Assembly: GCF_000619885.1 (NCBI RefSeq)
Contig: NZ_KK211039.1
Span: 275,589 to 339,588 of the forward strand
Origin: Balneatrix alpica DSM 16621
GTDB taxonomy: Bacteria > Pseudomonadota > Gammaproteobacteria > Pseudomonadales > Balneatricaceae
Length of the DNA stretch: 64,000 nt
Direction of reading: 5' to 3'
Under the pieces are notes generated by a model. The model did no database searches. It had not been told where the DNA came from and was given only the letters and a program-made list of their open reading frames with translations. Position numbers and translations under genes: made by a program. Shown in pieces: positions 47,046-56,739 of the stretch; positions within the stretch are counted from its first letter, which is position 1; every line of letters starts with the position of its first letter.

Positions 47046-48290
47046 ATGCGCATTCTGCATACCTCTGACTGGCACCTGGGCCAGCATTTTTATGGTAAGA
47101 GCAGGGCAGCTGAACATGCTGCCCTGATCGACTGGACTCTACAGCAGGTCAGTCAACACCAGGTCGATGCCCTCATTCTCGCCGGAGATATTTTTGATAG
47201 TGCCACGCCCCCCAGCTACGCGCGGGAGCTGTACTATCGCCTCGTTCAGGGGATGGCGGAACGCAATACGACCCTGGTGATTCTGGCGGGTAACCATGAC
47301 TCGGTAGCAGTACTGGAAGAAAGCCAACAGCTGCTGCGCAGCTTTGGCACTCTGGTGATTGCCAAGGCCCAAAGCGAACCTGACCAGCAGCTCTTTACCC
47401 TGCGTAATCGTCAGGGCGAAGAGGCCGCCATCCTTTGCGCTATCCCATACCTGCGCCCCCGCGACCTGTTAGTTCGCCAGGCCGGTGAATCCCTGGAGAG
47501 CAAGGCGCAAAACCTGGCGCAGGCCATCGCGCAGCATTACCAGCAGCTCTATCAGCAAGCCTGCCTGCTGCGGGAACAGAGCAAACGACCGCTCCCCATC
47601 ATTGCCACAGGTCACCTCACCACGCTGAACAGCCAGCGCTCAGACTCGGTGCGGGATATCTACATCGGCTCACTGGAAGCCTTTGATGCTGGTCATTTTC
47701 CACCTTTTGATTACCTTGCTCTTGGCCATATTCATCGCCCTCAGCAAGTTGGCGACAAGCCACACTTTCGCTATAGCGGCTCCCCCCTGGCACTGAGTTT
47801 TGATGAGGCCCGGCAAACCAAATCCATGGTGTTACAGTGCTGGCAGGAGGGTCAGCCTCAAGCAGCGGAGCTAATTCCCATTCCCTGCTGGCAGCCTCTA
47901 TGGAGCTGGCGTGGTGACCTGCAACAGCTCCCCCAGGCCTTGGCTGCAGTGGACTGGCCCAGTCAGCCCCTGACCTGGCTTGATCTGCAAATAGAAGATC
48001 AACACTACCTCAGTGACCTCGCCAGTCGGGTAGAGGAAATCCTCGCCCCATACCCGCTAGAACTGCTCCGCCTACGCCGGGTGCAGCAACAACAGCGGGG
48101 CATTAGCCAGGACCTCCAACTGAATTTGCAAGAGCTCAGCCCCCTGCAGGTATTTACCCAGCGTTTGCAGCAGGAGACCCTCAGTGCAGAGCGCCAAGCC
48201 AGTTTAACCACGCTGTTCTGTCAGCTGCTGCAGGAAGTCAGTGAAGAGCAGGATGCCAGTACCGCCGAGAACGAGTCCCCATGCGCATAA
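47046..48290 (+). CDS. sbcD: Exonuclease subunit SbcD
   Basis: This Mre11-type nuclease subunit (414 residues) of SbcCD cuts hairpins and DNA ends. Phosphoesterase motifs are HTSDWHLGQHFYGK, LILAGDIFDS, LAGNHDS, ATGHLT and ALGHIHRPQ. It overlaps sbcC by 10 bases. Confidence 0.96.
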   Translation: MRILHTSDWHLGQHFYGKSRAAEHAALIDWTLQQVSQHQVDALILAGDIFDSATPPSYARELYYRLVQGMAERNTTLVILAGNHDSVAVLEESQQLLRSFGTLVIAKAQSEPDQQLFTLRNRQGEEAAILCAIPYLRPRDLLVRQAGESLESKAQNLAQAIAQHYQQLYQQACLLREQSKRPLPIIATGHLTTLNSQRSDSVRDIYIGSLEAFDAGHFPPFDYLALGHIHRPQQVGDKPHFRYSGSPLALSFDEARQTKSMVLQCWQEGQPQAAELIPIPCWQPLWSWRGDLQQLPQALAAVDWPSQPLTWLDLQIEDQHYLSDLASRVEEILAPYPLELLRLRRVQQQQRGISQDLQLNLQELSPLQVFTQRLQQETLSAERQASLTTLFCQLLQEVSEEQDASTAENESPCA

Positions 48291-51200
48291 TCAGTCTGCG
48301 TTTGCGTAATCTCAATGCCCTGCGGGGTGAATGGAAAATCGCCTTCGATCAACCGCCATTGCGTGATGCAGGTCTCTTTGCCATTACCGGCCCGACCGGT
48401 GCAGGCAAAACCACCTTGCTGGATGCGATTTGCCTGGCGCTCTATCACCAAACGCCACGCATGCGCACCCTGTCACAGAGCAGTAATGAACTGATGACGC
48501 GCCACAGCGCCGATTGCTTGGCGGAGGTCGAGTTCGAAGTAAAGGGGCAGGGTTATCGGGCGCTGTGGAGCCAGCGCCGGGCACGGGGCAAAGCCGATGG
48601 CAATCTGCAACCGCCACAGGTGGAACTGGCCCGCGCCGATGGCCAGCTCCTGGCGGATAAGGTGCAAGATAAGCTGCGCCTGACCGAAGAGCTAACAGGT
48701 CTCGACTTTGGCCGCTTTACCAAATCCATGCTACTTGCCCAGGGGGGCTTTGCCGCCTTCCTGCATGCGGATGCCAATGAACGGGCAGCGCTATTGGAAG
48801 AACTGACCGGCACCGAGATTTACGCCCAGCTGTCCCAACGTGCTTTTGATAAGCAGCGTTACTGGCGCCAACAACTCGATACCCTGGATGCCCAACTCCG
48901 CACCCTGGCCCTGTTAAGTGAGGAAGAACGGCAGCAGCGCCAAGCCCGGGTAGCCGAATGTCTGCAACAGCGCCAACAGCTTAGCCAGCAGCAACGTCAG
49001 CTGGAACAGCAATACCAGCAGCGTCAGCAGTTGGAACAACTGCAGCAACAGCAACAACAGCTACAACAGCGCTGGGATGCCCTACAGCAGCAGCGGCAGG
49101 CTGCCAGTCACAATCAACAACAGTTAAATCAGGCCCTGCAGGCTGCACAGCTCGAACCCCGTTACCTCAGCTGGCAACAGCATCAGCAGCAATGCCAGCA
49201 ACTGCAACAGCAGCAACAGCAGTTAGCCGAACAACAGCAACAGCTAGAACAGGCACTGCAGCATAGCCAGCAGCAAGGTGCCAGCTTAGCCCGTCAGGGC
49301 CTGGCCAAGGTACAGCTTGAATTGGCGGCCTGTCGTCAGCGCCTCGCCCAACATCAGGACTATCTGAGCGAGCATGCCCAGGATGCCGAGCTGGAACAGC
49401 AACTGCCGCCGCTCAAAGAGGAACAGCGCCTGTTACTCAGCCAGCAACAACAACTGCAGCAACTGGCCGAGCAGCAACAGCAGTTACAACAGCAGGAAGC
49501 AGCAGGGCAGGCCCGCTTGCCGGATCTGCAAGCAGCCTACAGTGAGCGGCAACAGCAACTACAACAGCTTGAACACCAGCAGCAACTGCAACAACAGGCG
49601 CGTCATCAGTTGCTGGGGCAGGACAGCGCCAGCAGCCTGCAACAGCGTTGGCGCTATCTGCAACAACGTGGACAGGCACTGCAACAGCTGCTCAAGCAGG
49701 AGCAGGAGAGTCAGCAACGGCAGCAACAACAGGACAGGCTGCTGTTACTGCAACAGCAACAGCAGAACCAAAAGCAGCTCCTGCAACAGCAACTACAACA
49801 GGTCAGAGAAGCCTATCGGCACAGCAAAGAACGCCTGGCCGATAAGCGCCAGTTATTAGAACAGCAGCGCTTGCTGCGTTCCCTCAGTGAACATCGGGAT
49901 GCCCTGCAGCCCGGCCAGCCCTGTCCACTCTGCGGTGCCACCGAACATCCTTTGATTCAGCACTATCAGCAGCAGGTCAGTGAAGCACAGCGCGAGGCTG
50001 AGCTACAGGCCGCCGAGCAGGAGATGGCTGAGCTTGAACAACAGGGCCAAGCACTGCGGCAACAAGAGGCAGCCCTCAGTGCCAGTCTGAACCACCTGCA
50101 ACAGCAACTGGCGGAGCTGGCCGAGCAACAGCAGCAATACCAACAACAGTGGCAGGCGGAGCGGCAACAGTGGCAGATCGATAATGATCTGAGTCAGGCA
50201 ATGGCCCTTAACCAGCAGCAACTCGCCACTTTGGAACAACGCCTGAACTCACTTGAGCAGCACCAGCAGGCGCTGGATACCCTGCAGCAACAACAGCAAC
50301 AGTTGCAACGCCAGGTCGAGCAGGCACAGCAGCAGCTCAACCAGCAACAGCAGCAGCTGCATACCCTGCAGCAACAGCGCCAGTTGCTAGCGAAGCAGCA
50401 ACACCAGTTAGAACAGCAGTGCCTGCACAGCCAGCAACTATTGCAGCAGGCCCAGCAACACTGGCAGCTCAGCCAGGCGCCTGACTGGCTCACATGCCTG
50501 GAGCAACGCCGCCTAGCCTGGCGTGAGCAACAACAACTGCAACAGCAGTGCCTCCATGACCTGTCCCGTTTAACTGAGCAACTGAACACTTGGCAGGCGC
50601 AACAGCAACGTTGGGGTGGCGATGACAGCTCCCCCACACAGAGCACCGAACTGTCCTTAACCACGCTGCAGCAGCAACTGCAACAGCAGGGGGATGCCCT
50701 GCACCAGTTACAGCAACAACAGGCCAGCCTGGCTGGACAATGGCAACGCCTGCAGCAACAGCTCCTGGAGGCTGAGCAGCAACAACAGCAAAGCACTGCG
50801 GATTGGCAACAAGCCTTAGCCGCCAGTCCCTTTACCAACGTAGAGGACTTTAGTGCCGCCCGCTTGGCCCCGGCGCAAATCGAATCCCTGCAACAGCAGC
50901 TCCAACGTCTGGCGGAGCAGGAGCAACAACTCAGCGCATTACGCCAGCAAAACCAGCAACAGCTGGCTGACTTTGCCCAGTTATGCAACGAGCTGGGCTC
51001 CCTGAGCGAACTCCAAAGCCGTCTACAGCAGCTAGGAACACAATTGGAGCACTGGCATGCCGAACAAGTCCGGCTGCAAACCGAGCTGGATCAGGACCAA
51101 CAACGGCGTCAGCAACAACAGCAACTGCTTGCCCAGCTGGAGCTCAGCCGCCAGGAGGCAGAGTTATGGCAGCAGCTCAATGCCTTGATTGGCTCTGCTG

Positions 51201-51682
51201 ATGGGGCCAAATTCCGCCGTTTTGCCCAGGGGTTAACCCTGGATCACCTGCTGCAATTAGCCAACCAACACCTGCAACGTCTACATGGCCGTTATCGTTT
51301 GCAGCGGCAACAGCAGACGGAGTTGGATCTAGTGGTGGTGGATAGCTGGCAGGCCGATGCACAGCGCGATACCCGCACCCTTTCCGGGGGGGAAAGCTTC
51401 CTGGTCAGTCTGGCCCTGGCGCTGGCCTTATCCGATCTGGTCAGTCATAAAACCCGGATTGAGTCACTGTTTCTGGATGAAGGCTTCGGCACCCTGGATG
51501 CGCAAACCCTGGATATGGCCCTGGATGCCCTCGATAACCTCAATGCCAGCGGCAAGATGATCGGGGTGATTTCCCATATCGAGGCGCTGAAAGAACGCAT
51601 AGGGGTACAAATTCAGCTACGTAAACGCCAGGGGCTGGGCATTAGCGAATTGGACAATCAGTTTGCCTATCGGCCTGACTGA
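48281..51682 (+). CDS. sbcC: Exonuclease subunit SbcC (Rad50-like), glutamine-rich coiled coil
   Basis: This SMC-like ATPase has 1133 residues. It has Walker A ITGPTGAGKTTLLDAICLAL near residue 35, a zinc hook CPLC at residues 548-551 halfway along the coiled coil, the signature RTLSGGESFLVSLALALALSDL and Walker B ESLFLDEGFGTLD near the C-terminus. The coiled coil (about residues 210-970) is extraordinarily glutamine-rich, with runs of 5-7 Gln, and is built mainly from CAG and CAA codons. All catalytic motifs are intact, so the gene looks functional. Confidence 0.95.
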   Translation: MRIISLRLRNLNALRGEWKIAFDQPPLRDAGLFAITGPTGAGKTTLLDAICLALYHQTPRMRTLSQSSNELMTRHSADCLAEVEFEVKGQGYRALWSQRRARGKADGNLQPPQVELARADGQLLADKVQDKLRLTEELTGLDFGRFTKSMLLAQGGFAAFLHADANERAALLEELTGTEIYAQLSQRAFDKQRYWRQQLDTLDAQLRTLALLSEEERQQRQARVAECLQQRQQLSQQQRQLEQQYQQRQQLEQLQQQQQQLQQRWDALQQQRQAASHNQQQLNQALQAAQLEPRYLSWQQHQQQCQQLQQQQQQLAEQQQQLEQALQHSQQQGASLARQGLAKVQLELAACRQRLAQHQDYLSEHAQDAELEQQLPPLKEEQRLLLSQQQQLQQLAEQQQQLQQQEAAGQARLPDLQAAYSERQQQLQQLEHQQQLQQQARHQLLGQDSASSLQQRWRYLQQRGQALQQLLKQEQESQQRQQQQDRLLLLQQQQQNQKQLLQQQLQQVREAYRHSKERLADKRQLLEQQRLLRSLSEHRDALQPGQPCPLCGATEHPLIQHYQQQVSEAQREAELQAAEQEMAELEQQGQALRQQEAALSASLNHLQQQLAELAEQQQQYQQQWQAERQQWQIDNDLSQAMALNQQQLATLEQRLNSLEQHQQALDTLQQQQQQLQRQVEQAQQQLNQQQQQLHTLQQQRQLLAKQQHQLEQQCLHSQQLLQQAQQHWQLSQAPDWLTCLEQRRLAWREQQQLQQQCLHDLSRLTEQLNTWQAQQQRWGGDDSSPTQSTELSLTTLQQQLQQQGDALHQLQQQQASLAGQWQRLQQQLLEAEQQQQQSTADWQQALAASPFTNVEDFSAARLAPAQIESLQQQLQRLAEQEQQLSALRQQNQQQLADFAQLCNELGSLSELQSRLQQLGTQLEHWHAEQVRLQTELDQDQQRRQQQQQLLAQLELSRQEAELWQQLNALIGSADGAKFRRFAQGLTLDHLLQLANQHLQRLHGRYRLQRQQQTELDLVVVDSWQADAQRDTRTLSGGESFLVSLALALALSDLVSHKTRIESLFLDEGFGTLDAQTLDMALDALDNLNASGKMIGVISHIEALKERIGVQIQLRKRQGLGISELDNQFAYRPD

Positions 51683-51730
51683 TCCTCAGGCGGCGCACTG
51701 TTAACAGCCAATCATCGCCGCGCAAAAGGC

Positions 51731-51760
51731 TTTACAAAAAAACAAACGCCAGAGTATGTT
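51731..51760 (+). promoter_or_regulatory. Promoter of alaC
   Basis: TTTACA (51731-51736) and TATGTT (51755-51760) are 18 bases apart. The predicted transcript has a leader of roughly 65 bases starting with the hairpin GCCTGCC-AAGGA-GGCAGGC (51769-51787). Confidence 0.6.
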
Positions 51761-51833
51761 AGCAGCACGCCTGCCAAGGAGGCAGGCGGCGTCGCTCGGA
51801 CGGTTCCGGGCGCTGACGTATCTCGAGGGCACT

Positions 51834-53066
51834 ATGAGCCAGCCATCCCAGCCGCCACTGCGGCGCTTTTCCCGTATTGATCGTTTACCGCCTTACGTAT
51901 TCAACATCACCGCTGAGTTAAAAATGGCCGCTCGCCGCCGTGGCGAAGACATTATCGACTTCAGCATGGGTAATCCGGATGGGCCAACCCCGGCCCATAT
52001 TGTCGACAAGCTGTGCACCGTTGCCCAGCGCGAGGATACCCACGGTTACTCCACCTCCAAGGGTATTCCACGCCTACGCCGTGCCATCTCCCATTGGTAT
52101 CGTGACCGTTATCAGGTGGAGATTGATGCGGAAGAAGAAGCCATCGTCACCATCGGCTCCAAAGAGGGCCTGGCCCACCTGATGCTGGCCACCCTCGACC
52201 ATGGCGATATGGTACTGGTGCCCAATCCCAGCTACCCCATTCATATTTACGGGGCAGTGATTGCCGGGGCACAGGTGCGCTCGGTGCCGCTAGTGCCGGG
52301 GGTCGACTTCTTCGTTGAGCTGGAGCGGGCGATCCGCGAGAGTATTCCCAAACCGAAAATGATGATTCTGGGTTTCCCCTCCAACCCGACGGCCCAGTGT
52401 GTCGAACTCGACTTTTTTGAGCGGGTAGTGGCCCTAGCTAAGCAGTATGGTGTGCTAGTGGTGCATGATTTGGCCTATGCCGACATTGTTTACGATGGCT
52501 GGCAAGCACCATCCATCATGCAGGTCGAGGGGGCCAAAGAGATTGCGGTGGAGTTTTTTACCCTGTCCAAGAGCTACAACATGGCCGGCTGGCGAATTGG
52601 CTTTATGGTCGGCAATAAGGAACTGGTGAGTGCCCTGGCACGAATCAAGAGCTACCACGACTACGGCACCTTCACCCCGCTGCAGGTGGCTGCCATTGCC
52701 GCTCTGGAGGGTGATCAGCAGTGCGTACGGGACATTGCTGAGCAATACCGGCTGCGCCGCAATACCCTGGTAAAAGGGCTGCATGAAGCAGGCTGGATGG
52801 TGGATATTCCTAAGGCATCCATGTATGTCTGGGCCAAAATTCCTGAGCCTTATCGAGCACTGGGCTCGCTGGAATTTGCCAAGAAGCTCCTGGCCGATGC
52901 CAAGGTTTGTGTCTCCCCTGGTATTGGCTTTGGCGACTATGGCGATGACTATGTGCGCTTTGCCCTGATCGAAAACCAAGACCGCATTCGTCAAGCGGTG
53001 CGTGGCATTAAAGCCATGTTCCGCAAGGATGGGTTGGTTGCCCCCAAAGAAAGCAAGGCGCCCTAA
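51834..53066 (+). CDS. alaC: Alanine transaminase AlaC
   Basis: This class I PLP aminotransferase (410 residues) makes alanine from pyruvate and glutamate. It has DFSMGNPDGPTPAHIVDKL, VPNPSYPIHIYG, FPSNPTAQCVELDFFE and the PLP-Lys motif FFTLSKSYNMAGWRIGFMVGN, closely as in E. coli YfdZ/AlaC. The in-frame extension upstream overlaps the predicted -10 box, so ATG 51834 (GAGGG upstream) is the start. Confidence 0.92.
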   Translation: MSQPSQPPLRRFSRIDRLPPYVFNITAELKMAARRRGEDIIDFSMGNPDGPTPAHIVDKLCTVAQREDTHGYSTSKGIPRLRRAISHWYRDRYQVEIDAEEEAIVTIGSKEGLAHLMLATLDHGDMVLVPNPSYPIHIYGAVIAGAQVRSVPLVPGVDFFVELERAIRESIPKPKMMILGFPSNPTAQCVELDFFERVVALAKQYGVLVVHDLAYADIVYDGWQAPSIMQVEGAKEIAVEFFTLSKSYNMAGWRIGFMVGNKELVSALARIKSYHDYGTFTPLQVAAIAALEGDQQCVRDIAEQYRLRRNTLVKGLHEAGWMVDIPKASMYVWAKIPEPYRALGSLEFAKKLLADAKVCVSPGIGFGDYGDDYVRFALIENQDRIRQAVRGIKAMFRKDGLVAPKESKAP

Positions 53067-53102
53067 GACTGGCCTGTAACACGAGTAGATAAACAAAAGA
53101 GT

Positions 53103-53129
53103 AGGGCGGCCAAGCCAAGCCGCCCTTTT
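53103..53129 (+). terminator. Intrinsic terminator after alaC
   Basis: GGGCGGC-N8-GCCGCCC is followed by TTTT, between convergent genes. Confidence 0.88.
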
Positions 53130-53177
53130 ATTAAACTCGCTGCGCTACTGCTAGATTCAATAAGGCTCTCGCGCTGT

Positions 53178-54173
53178 TCAATAAGGGTCCCGCCCTAATG
53201 CAACCAATACCTGGCGTTTAGTTTGCCCTTGATAAGGGTAACGGCCATGCATCGCTAAGCGGTTGTCTACTAGCGCCATATCCCCCGCTTGCCAGGCCAG
53301 CGGATATGTAAATTCCGCAGCCAAACTTGCCGCCAACTGCAAATGCTCCGCCGCGATGGCGCTATCATCACCAAAACTTAAGGCTTTGGCGGGATGATCC
53401 CGCACCCCCGCCCAGCCCATATAGGCGGCAATCAGCTGATTGAAGAACACCTTACGCCCAGACTCATGCTCAATCACAGCAGGCAATACCGGCGTACGCG
53501 CTTCTAAACTGCCATCCTCCAGCCATTGCCAGCTATAACCTAACTGGACCAGTTTGGCTTCCGCCTCGGCCTGGGTTTGGCAATTGAGGGTGCTCCTCCA
53601 GCTGCGTCCCTGACCGGACTGTTGATCATTTTCCCCTGGCATGCGAGTACGGTACTTCAAGCCTTTTTGCTCGCAGTCCTGCATAAACTCCGGCACGAGT
53701 TCTAACAAACGCTGATACAGCGCATCAGAACGGCAAACCGGTGTTGCCCCCCCTACATCCGCAGGTTGCAGGCAGAAGAAGAACAACTTCTCCGGCGCTA
53801 GCGGGGTTTGCGCCATTTCATGGTGCAGGAAAATCTCTACCTCCGGTGGTGCTTCATTAGCGCTAAACACACGTGGGGTGAAGTTAATCCGCACTGCATT
53901 CGACAGCGACTCCTGATAGGTAAAACTGCGATAGTTAAAGGCGGCTGAGAAGGCATCAAAGTCTTCTGCACTATGCAAAGGAAAGCCACGAAACAACAGT
54001 ACGCCTACTTCCGCCAGGGAAGAGCGAATAGCTTGTTGATGCTGCTCCACCCAAGCGCAAGCCTGCTGCACAGTGATCACTTGAGCAGGACACACAACCA
54101 GCGCAGGAAAACCTTGGCCAATGGCAAGATGGCCAGGCGCCGCTTGAGGAACAAATTCACCCCAGGTTTGCAT
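53178..54173 (-). CDS. TauD/TfdA-family Fe(II)/2-oxoglutarate dioxygenase
   Basis: This soluble oxygenase has 331 residues. Metal ligands are the HxE-type motif EIFLHHEMAQTP (His, Glu) and the distal His in LVDNRLAMHGRYPY; the 2-oxoglutarate Arg is in KRQVLVALGRDPY. The segment GVLLFRGFPLHSAEDFDAFSAAF and the middle resemble SyrP-like hydroxylases of amino acids and natural products more than taurine dioxygenase. It is 8 bases downstream of an aldo/keto reductase gene on the same strand. The substrate is unknown. Confidence 0.8.
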   Translation of the reverse strand: MQTWGEFVPQAAPGHLAIGQGFPALVVCPAQVITVQQACAWVEQHQQAIRSSLAEVGVLLFRGFPLHSAEDFDAFSAAFNYRSFTYQESLSNAVRINFTPRVFSANEAPPEVEIFLHHEMAQTPLAPEKLFFFCLQPADVGGATPVCRSDALYQRLLELVPEFMQDCEQKGLKYRTRMPGENDQQSGQGRSWRSTLNCQTQAEAEAKLVQLGYSWQWLEDGSLEARTPVLPAVIEHESGRKVFFNQLIAAYMGWAGVRDHPAKALSFGDDSAIAAEHLQLAASLAAEFTYPLAWQAGDMALVDNRLAMHGRYPYQGQTKRQVLVALGRDPY

Positions 54174-54181
54174 ACGCCACC

Positions 54182-55144
54182 TCAGTCATAAATTGGATGG
54201 AAGCGGTTAAACGCCGCGGCACAGAACGCACCCGGGTCATTAAAACGGCGGTTCTGATTCAAGGCGCTGATGGCAGCCATCTCGTCATCATTCAGGCTGA
54301 AATCAAACAGAGCCAGGTTTTCTCGCAAACGTTCAGGGCGACTGGTTTTAGGGATAATGGCCGTGCCGCGCTGAATGCCCCAACGCAATACCACTTGCGC
54401 TGGCGTACGGCCAACACGTGCTGCCGCTGCCTGTACCACCTCTTGCTGCAGGACAGATTCCTGCGCACCCGCCATTTCCAGCTCCAGGTAGGAGAGGGCT
54501 CCCAGGGGAGAAAAGGCCGTCACCCCCATATCGTATTGCTGGGCCAACTGAATCAACCGCTCTTGGGTTAGGTATGGATGCGATTCTATTTGCAGCATGG
54601 CGGGTTTAATCCGCGCATAGCTATGGAGATCGTGCAATAAGCCACTGTTGTAATTGCAGACCCCTATCTGCTTAACCAGACCTTCCTCTACCAGGGCTTC
54701 CATCGCTTGCCAGGTTTGGTAAAGCGGTACCGCTGCCAGCTCCATACGCGGCTGCGTAGCATCAGGCTCAAGCAACCAGCCGGGGGGATAGCGTTTTTCA
54801 AACGGCACAAAAGGCTGCGCAATCGGAAAGTGGATCAAGTACAGATCAAGATAATCCAAGCGTAAATCAGCTAAGGTTTTTAATAGAGCAGGGCGCACAT
54901 GTTCTGGCGCATGATAGGTATTCCACAGTTTGGACGTGACCCAGAGCTCCTCTCGCTGGCACAGCCCATCCGCCAACGCCCGCGCAATGCCTTCACCGAC
55001 TTCGGCTTCGTTACCATAATCACTGGCACTATCCAGATGCCGATAGCCCGCCGCAATCGCCTGATACACGCACTCCGCACAGTCTTCCTTGGCTAGCTTC
55101 CATAGGCCAAAGCCCACCGCCGGCATCCCCTTAACCCTCAGCAT
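54182..55144 (-). CDS. Aldo/keto reductase
   Basis: This is a 320-residue NAD(P)H-dependent TIM-barrel reductase. The tetrad is seen as Asp and Tyr in HLDSASDYGNEAEVG, Lys in LWVTSKLWNTYH and His in YLIHFPIAQPF. Other family motifs are GVCNYNSGLLHDL and IIPKTSRPERLREN. It resembles AKR families 2/3 (xylose or aldose reductase type). First gene of a two-gene unit with the TauD-type oxygenase; the substrate is unknown. Confidence 0.85.
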   Translation of the reverse strand: MLRVKGMPAVGFGLWKLAKEDCAECVYQAIAAGYRHLDSASDYGNEAEVGEGIARALADGLCQREELWVTSKLWNTYHAPEHVRPALLKTLADLRLDYLDLYLIHFPIAQPFVPFEKRYPPGWLLEPDATQPRMELAAVPLYQTWQAMEALVEEGLVKQIGVCNYNSGLLHDLHSYARIKPAMLQIESHPYLTQERLIQLAQQYDMGVTAFSPLGALSYLELEMAGAQESVLQQEVVQAAAARVGRTPAQVVLRWGIQRGTAIIPKTSRPERLRENLALFDFSLNDDEMAAISALNQNRRFNDPGAFCAAAFNRFHPIYD

Positions 55145-55350
55145 AGGTTTTGATCTCCCTTAGTCATTAATCTTATATAAGACAAAAGATAATGGAGACA
55201 ATCCAAACAACTGTCAATTAACCCTGCAATTGACAGGGACAAGCACGGGCATGGCCAGTACAATGCCGCCTTTGCTTAAGGAATCAGCTCCGTTGGACCA
55301 CACCCAGGAATGCGGCCCAGAGGATGCTCCTCCCAATACAGGAATATTCC

Positions 55351-55689
55351 ATGACATCATTACCAGCCTGCCCTCAGTGTCAGTCCCCCTATACCTATGA
55401 AGAGGGCAGCCTGCTCGTTTGCCCAGAATGCACCCATGAATGGTCGGCGGATGACAGCCAGGAGCCCGCCGCCAAGGTATACCGAGATGCCGTGGGCAAT
55501 CTGCTGCAGGATGGCGACACCGTCACAGTGATTAAAGACCTGAAGGTGAAAGGCTCTTCTCTGGTGGTGAAAGTGGGCACCAAAGTGAAAAATATCCGCC
55601 TGGTCGAGGGTGACCACGACATTGATTGCAAAATCGAGGGTATCGGTGCGATGGGTTTAAAAACCGAGTTTGTGAAGAAGGTGGGGTAA
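55351..55689 (+). CDS. yjdM: PhnA/YjdM-family zinc-ribbon protein
   Basis: This 112-residue protein has an N-terminal zinc ribbon ([27 protein letters not shown]) and the C-terminal PhnA domain ([25 protein letters not shown], then [14 protein letters not shown]). The old name alkylphosphonate utilisation protein has little support, and the role is unclear. AGGAATATTCC precedes the chosen ATG; an upstream start is possible. Confidence 0.92.
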   Translation: MTSLPACPQCQSPYTYEEGSLLVCPECTHEWSADDSQEPAAKVYRDAVGNLLQDGDTVTVIKDLKVKGSSLVVKVGTKVKNIRLVEGDHDIDCKIEGIGAMGLKTEFVKKVG

Positions 55690-55715
55690 CCCCACCTTAA
55701 CCCGCTAGCCAGTAT

Positions 55716-56669
55716 TTACTTGGCAACGGGCTTACTCTGCTGCTGTTTCGTCAGCAAGAAGCCCAATAACAGGGTGCCAACATACAGCCAAAGCTGGGGC
55801 GATAGAGCCTGCTGCTCAAACCAGGCGCTAATCAACAGGGCAAACAACGGGAAAATCAAAAAGACGTAGGAGAGCAATACCGGGCTCATCCGTTTCAGCA
55901 AGTAGAAATACAGCAGAAAGCCCCCCACCGATGCCACCCATCCCAGGTAAGCCAAAGCTAACCAGGAGTCCTGGCTTACCGCCTGCCATTGTGGCTGCTC
56001 CCAATAACTGCCGCACAACAGCAGCAATATTCCCGCCAATCCTATCGGCAGGGTGTTAAAGGTAATCACACTAATCGCCGCGCCCTGCTTTTTGGTCATC
56101 ACATAACAAAAACCGTGTAAACCTGCTGCTGCCAAAATAGCGACAACACTGAGCAGCTCGGTTTGCCCATTGGTCTGCCAAGTTAAGACCCCTTGCTCAT
56201 GCAGAATCATCGCCAGGCTGCTAAAGCCCAGTAGAATGCCGATTACCTGCAAGCGATGAATCGACTCCGCTAACAGCAAACGCGAGAACAACAAAATAAA
56301 GATTGGCATGCTACTGAACAGTAACGCGGTTAAACCGGAAGACAGCTGCTGCTCGGCAGCATTGAGCAGATAATAGGGCAGGGCAAAGTAGCCCAGGGTA
56401 ATCAGCCAGAAAAAGCCCTGCCGGCCAGCGGGAAATAGCAGGGGTTCACCGCGCCAACGTGCAAAGAGCCAAAATAATGGAAAGGCCAGCACAAAACGCA
56501 AACCAGCGGCCGTTAAGGGCGGTACGCTGCTAACCGCAATTTTGATCCCCAGCCAGGTAGTACCCCAGCAGAGGCAGACCCCAAAATACATCAGCGCCGT
56601 TATAAGCAGCGTTCGGTTGAGCAACAGCGTACGGGGCGCACGCAATGGCGACAGCATTGACTTTGACAT
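55716..56669 (-). CDS. DMT-family (EamA) transporter
   Basis: This is a 317-residue, ten-helix exporter with two EamA repeats (FGVCLCWGTTWLGIKIAVSSVPPLTAAGLRF and LAYLGWVASVGGFLLYFYLLKRM). It is divergent, across 70 bases, from a MocR-type regulator that is likely to control it. The substrate is probably an amino acid or related metabolite. Confidence 0.85.
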   Translation of the reverse strand: MSKSMLSPLRAPRTLLLNRTLLITALMYFGVCLCWGTTWLGIKIAVSSVPPLTAAGLRFVLAFPLFWLFARWRGEPLLFPAGRQGFFWLITLGYFALPYYLLNAAEQQLSSGLTALLFSSMPIFILLFSRLLLAESIHRLQVIGILLGFSSLAMILHEQGVLTWQTNGQTELLSVVAILAAAGLHGFCYVMTKKQGAAISVITFNTLPIGLAGILLLLCGSYWEQPQWQAVSQDSWLALAYLGWVASVGGFLLYFYLLKRMSPVLLSYVFLIFPLFALLISAWFEQQALSPQLWLYVGTLLLGFLLTKQQQSKPVAK

Positions 56670-56739
56670 GGTATCAATCCATCTTTCTAGGCATTAATGA
56701 TCGTTTTTTGCGCGCATTTTTAGCCTAAAAGGAGGCAAT

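Noticed and set aside
50194-50988. Long cysteine-rich minus-strand frame inside sbcC
   Set aside because: It is the complement of CAG/CAA-rich coding sequence, which reads as Cys/Ser/Trp-rich; low complexity, no start context and a certain gene on the other strand.
53150-53190. Direct repeat TTCAATAAGG near the dioxygenase stop codon
   Set aside because: The match is only about ten bases and has no clear function; chance or a trivial local duplication.
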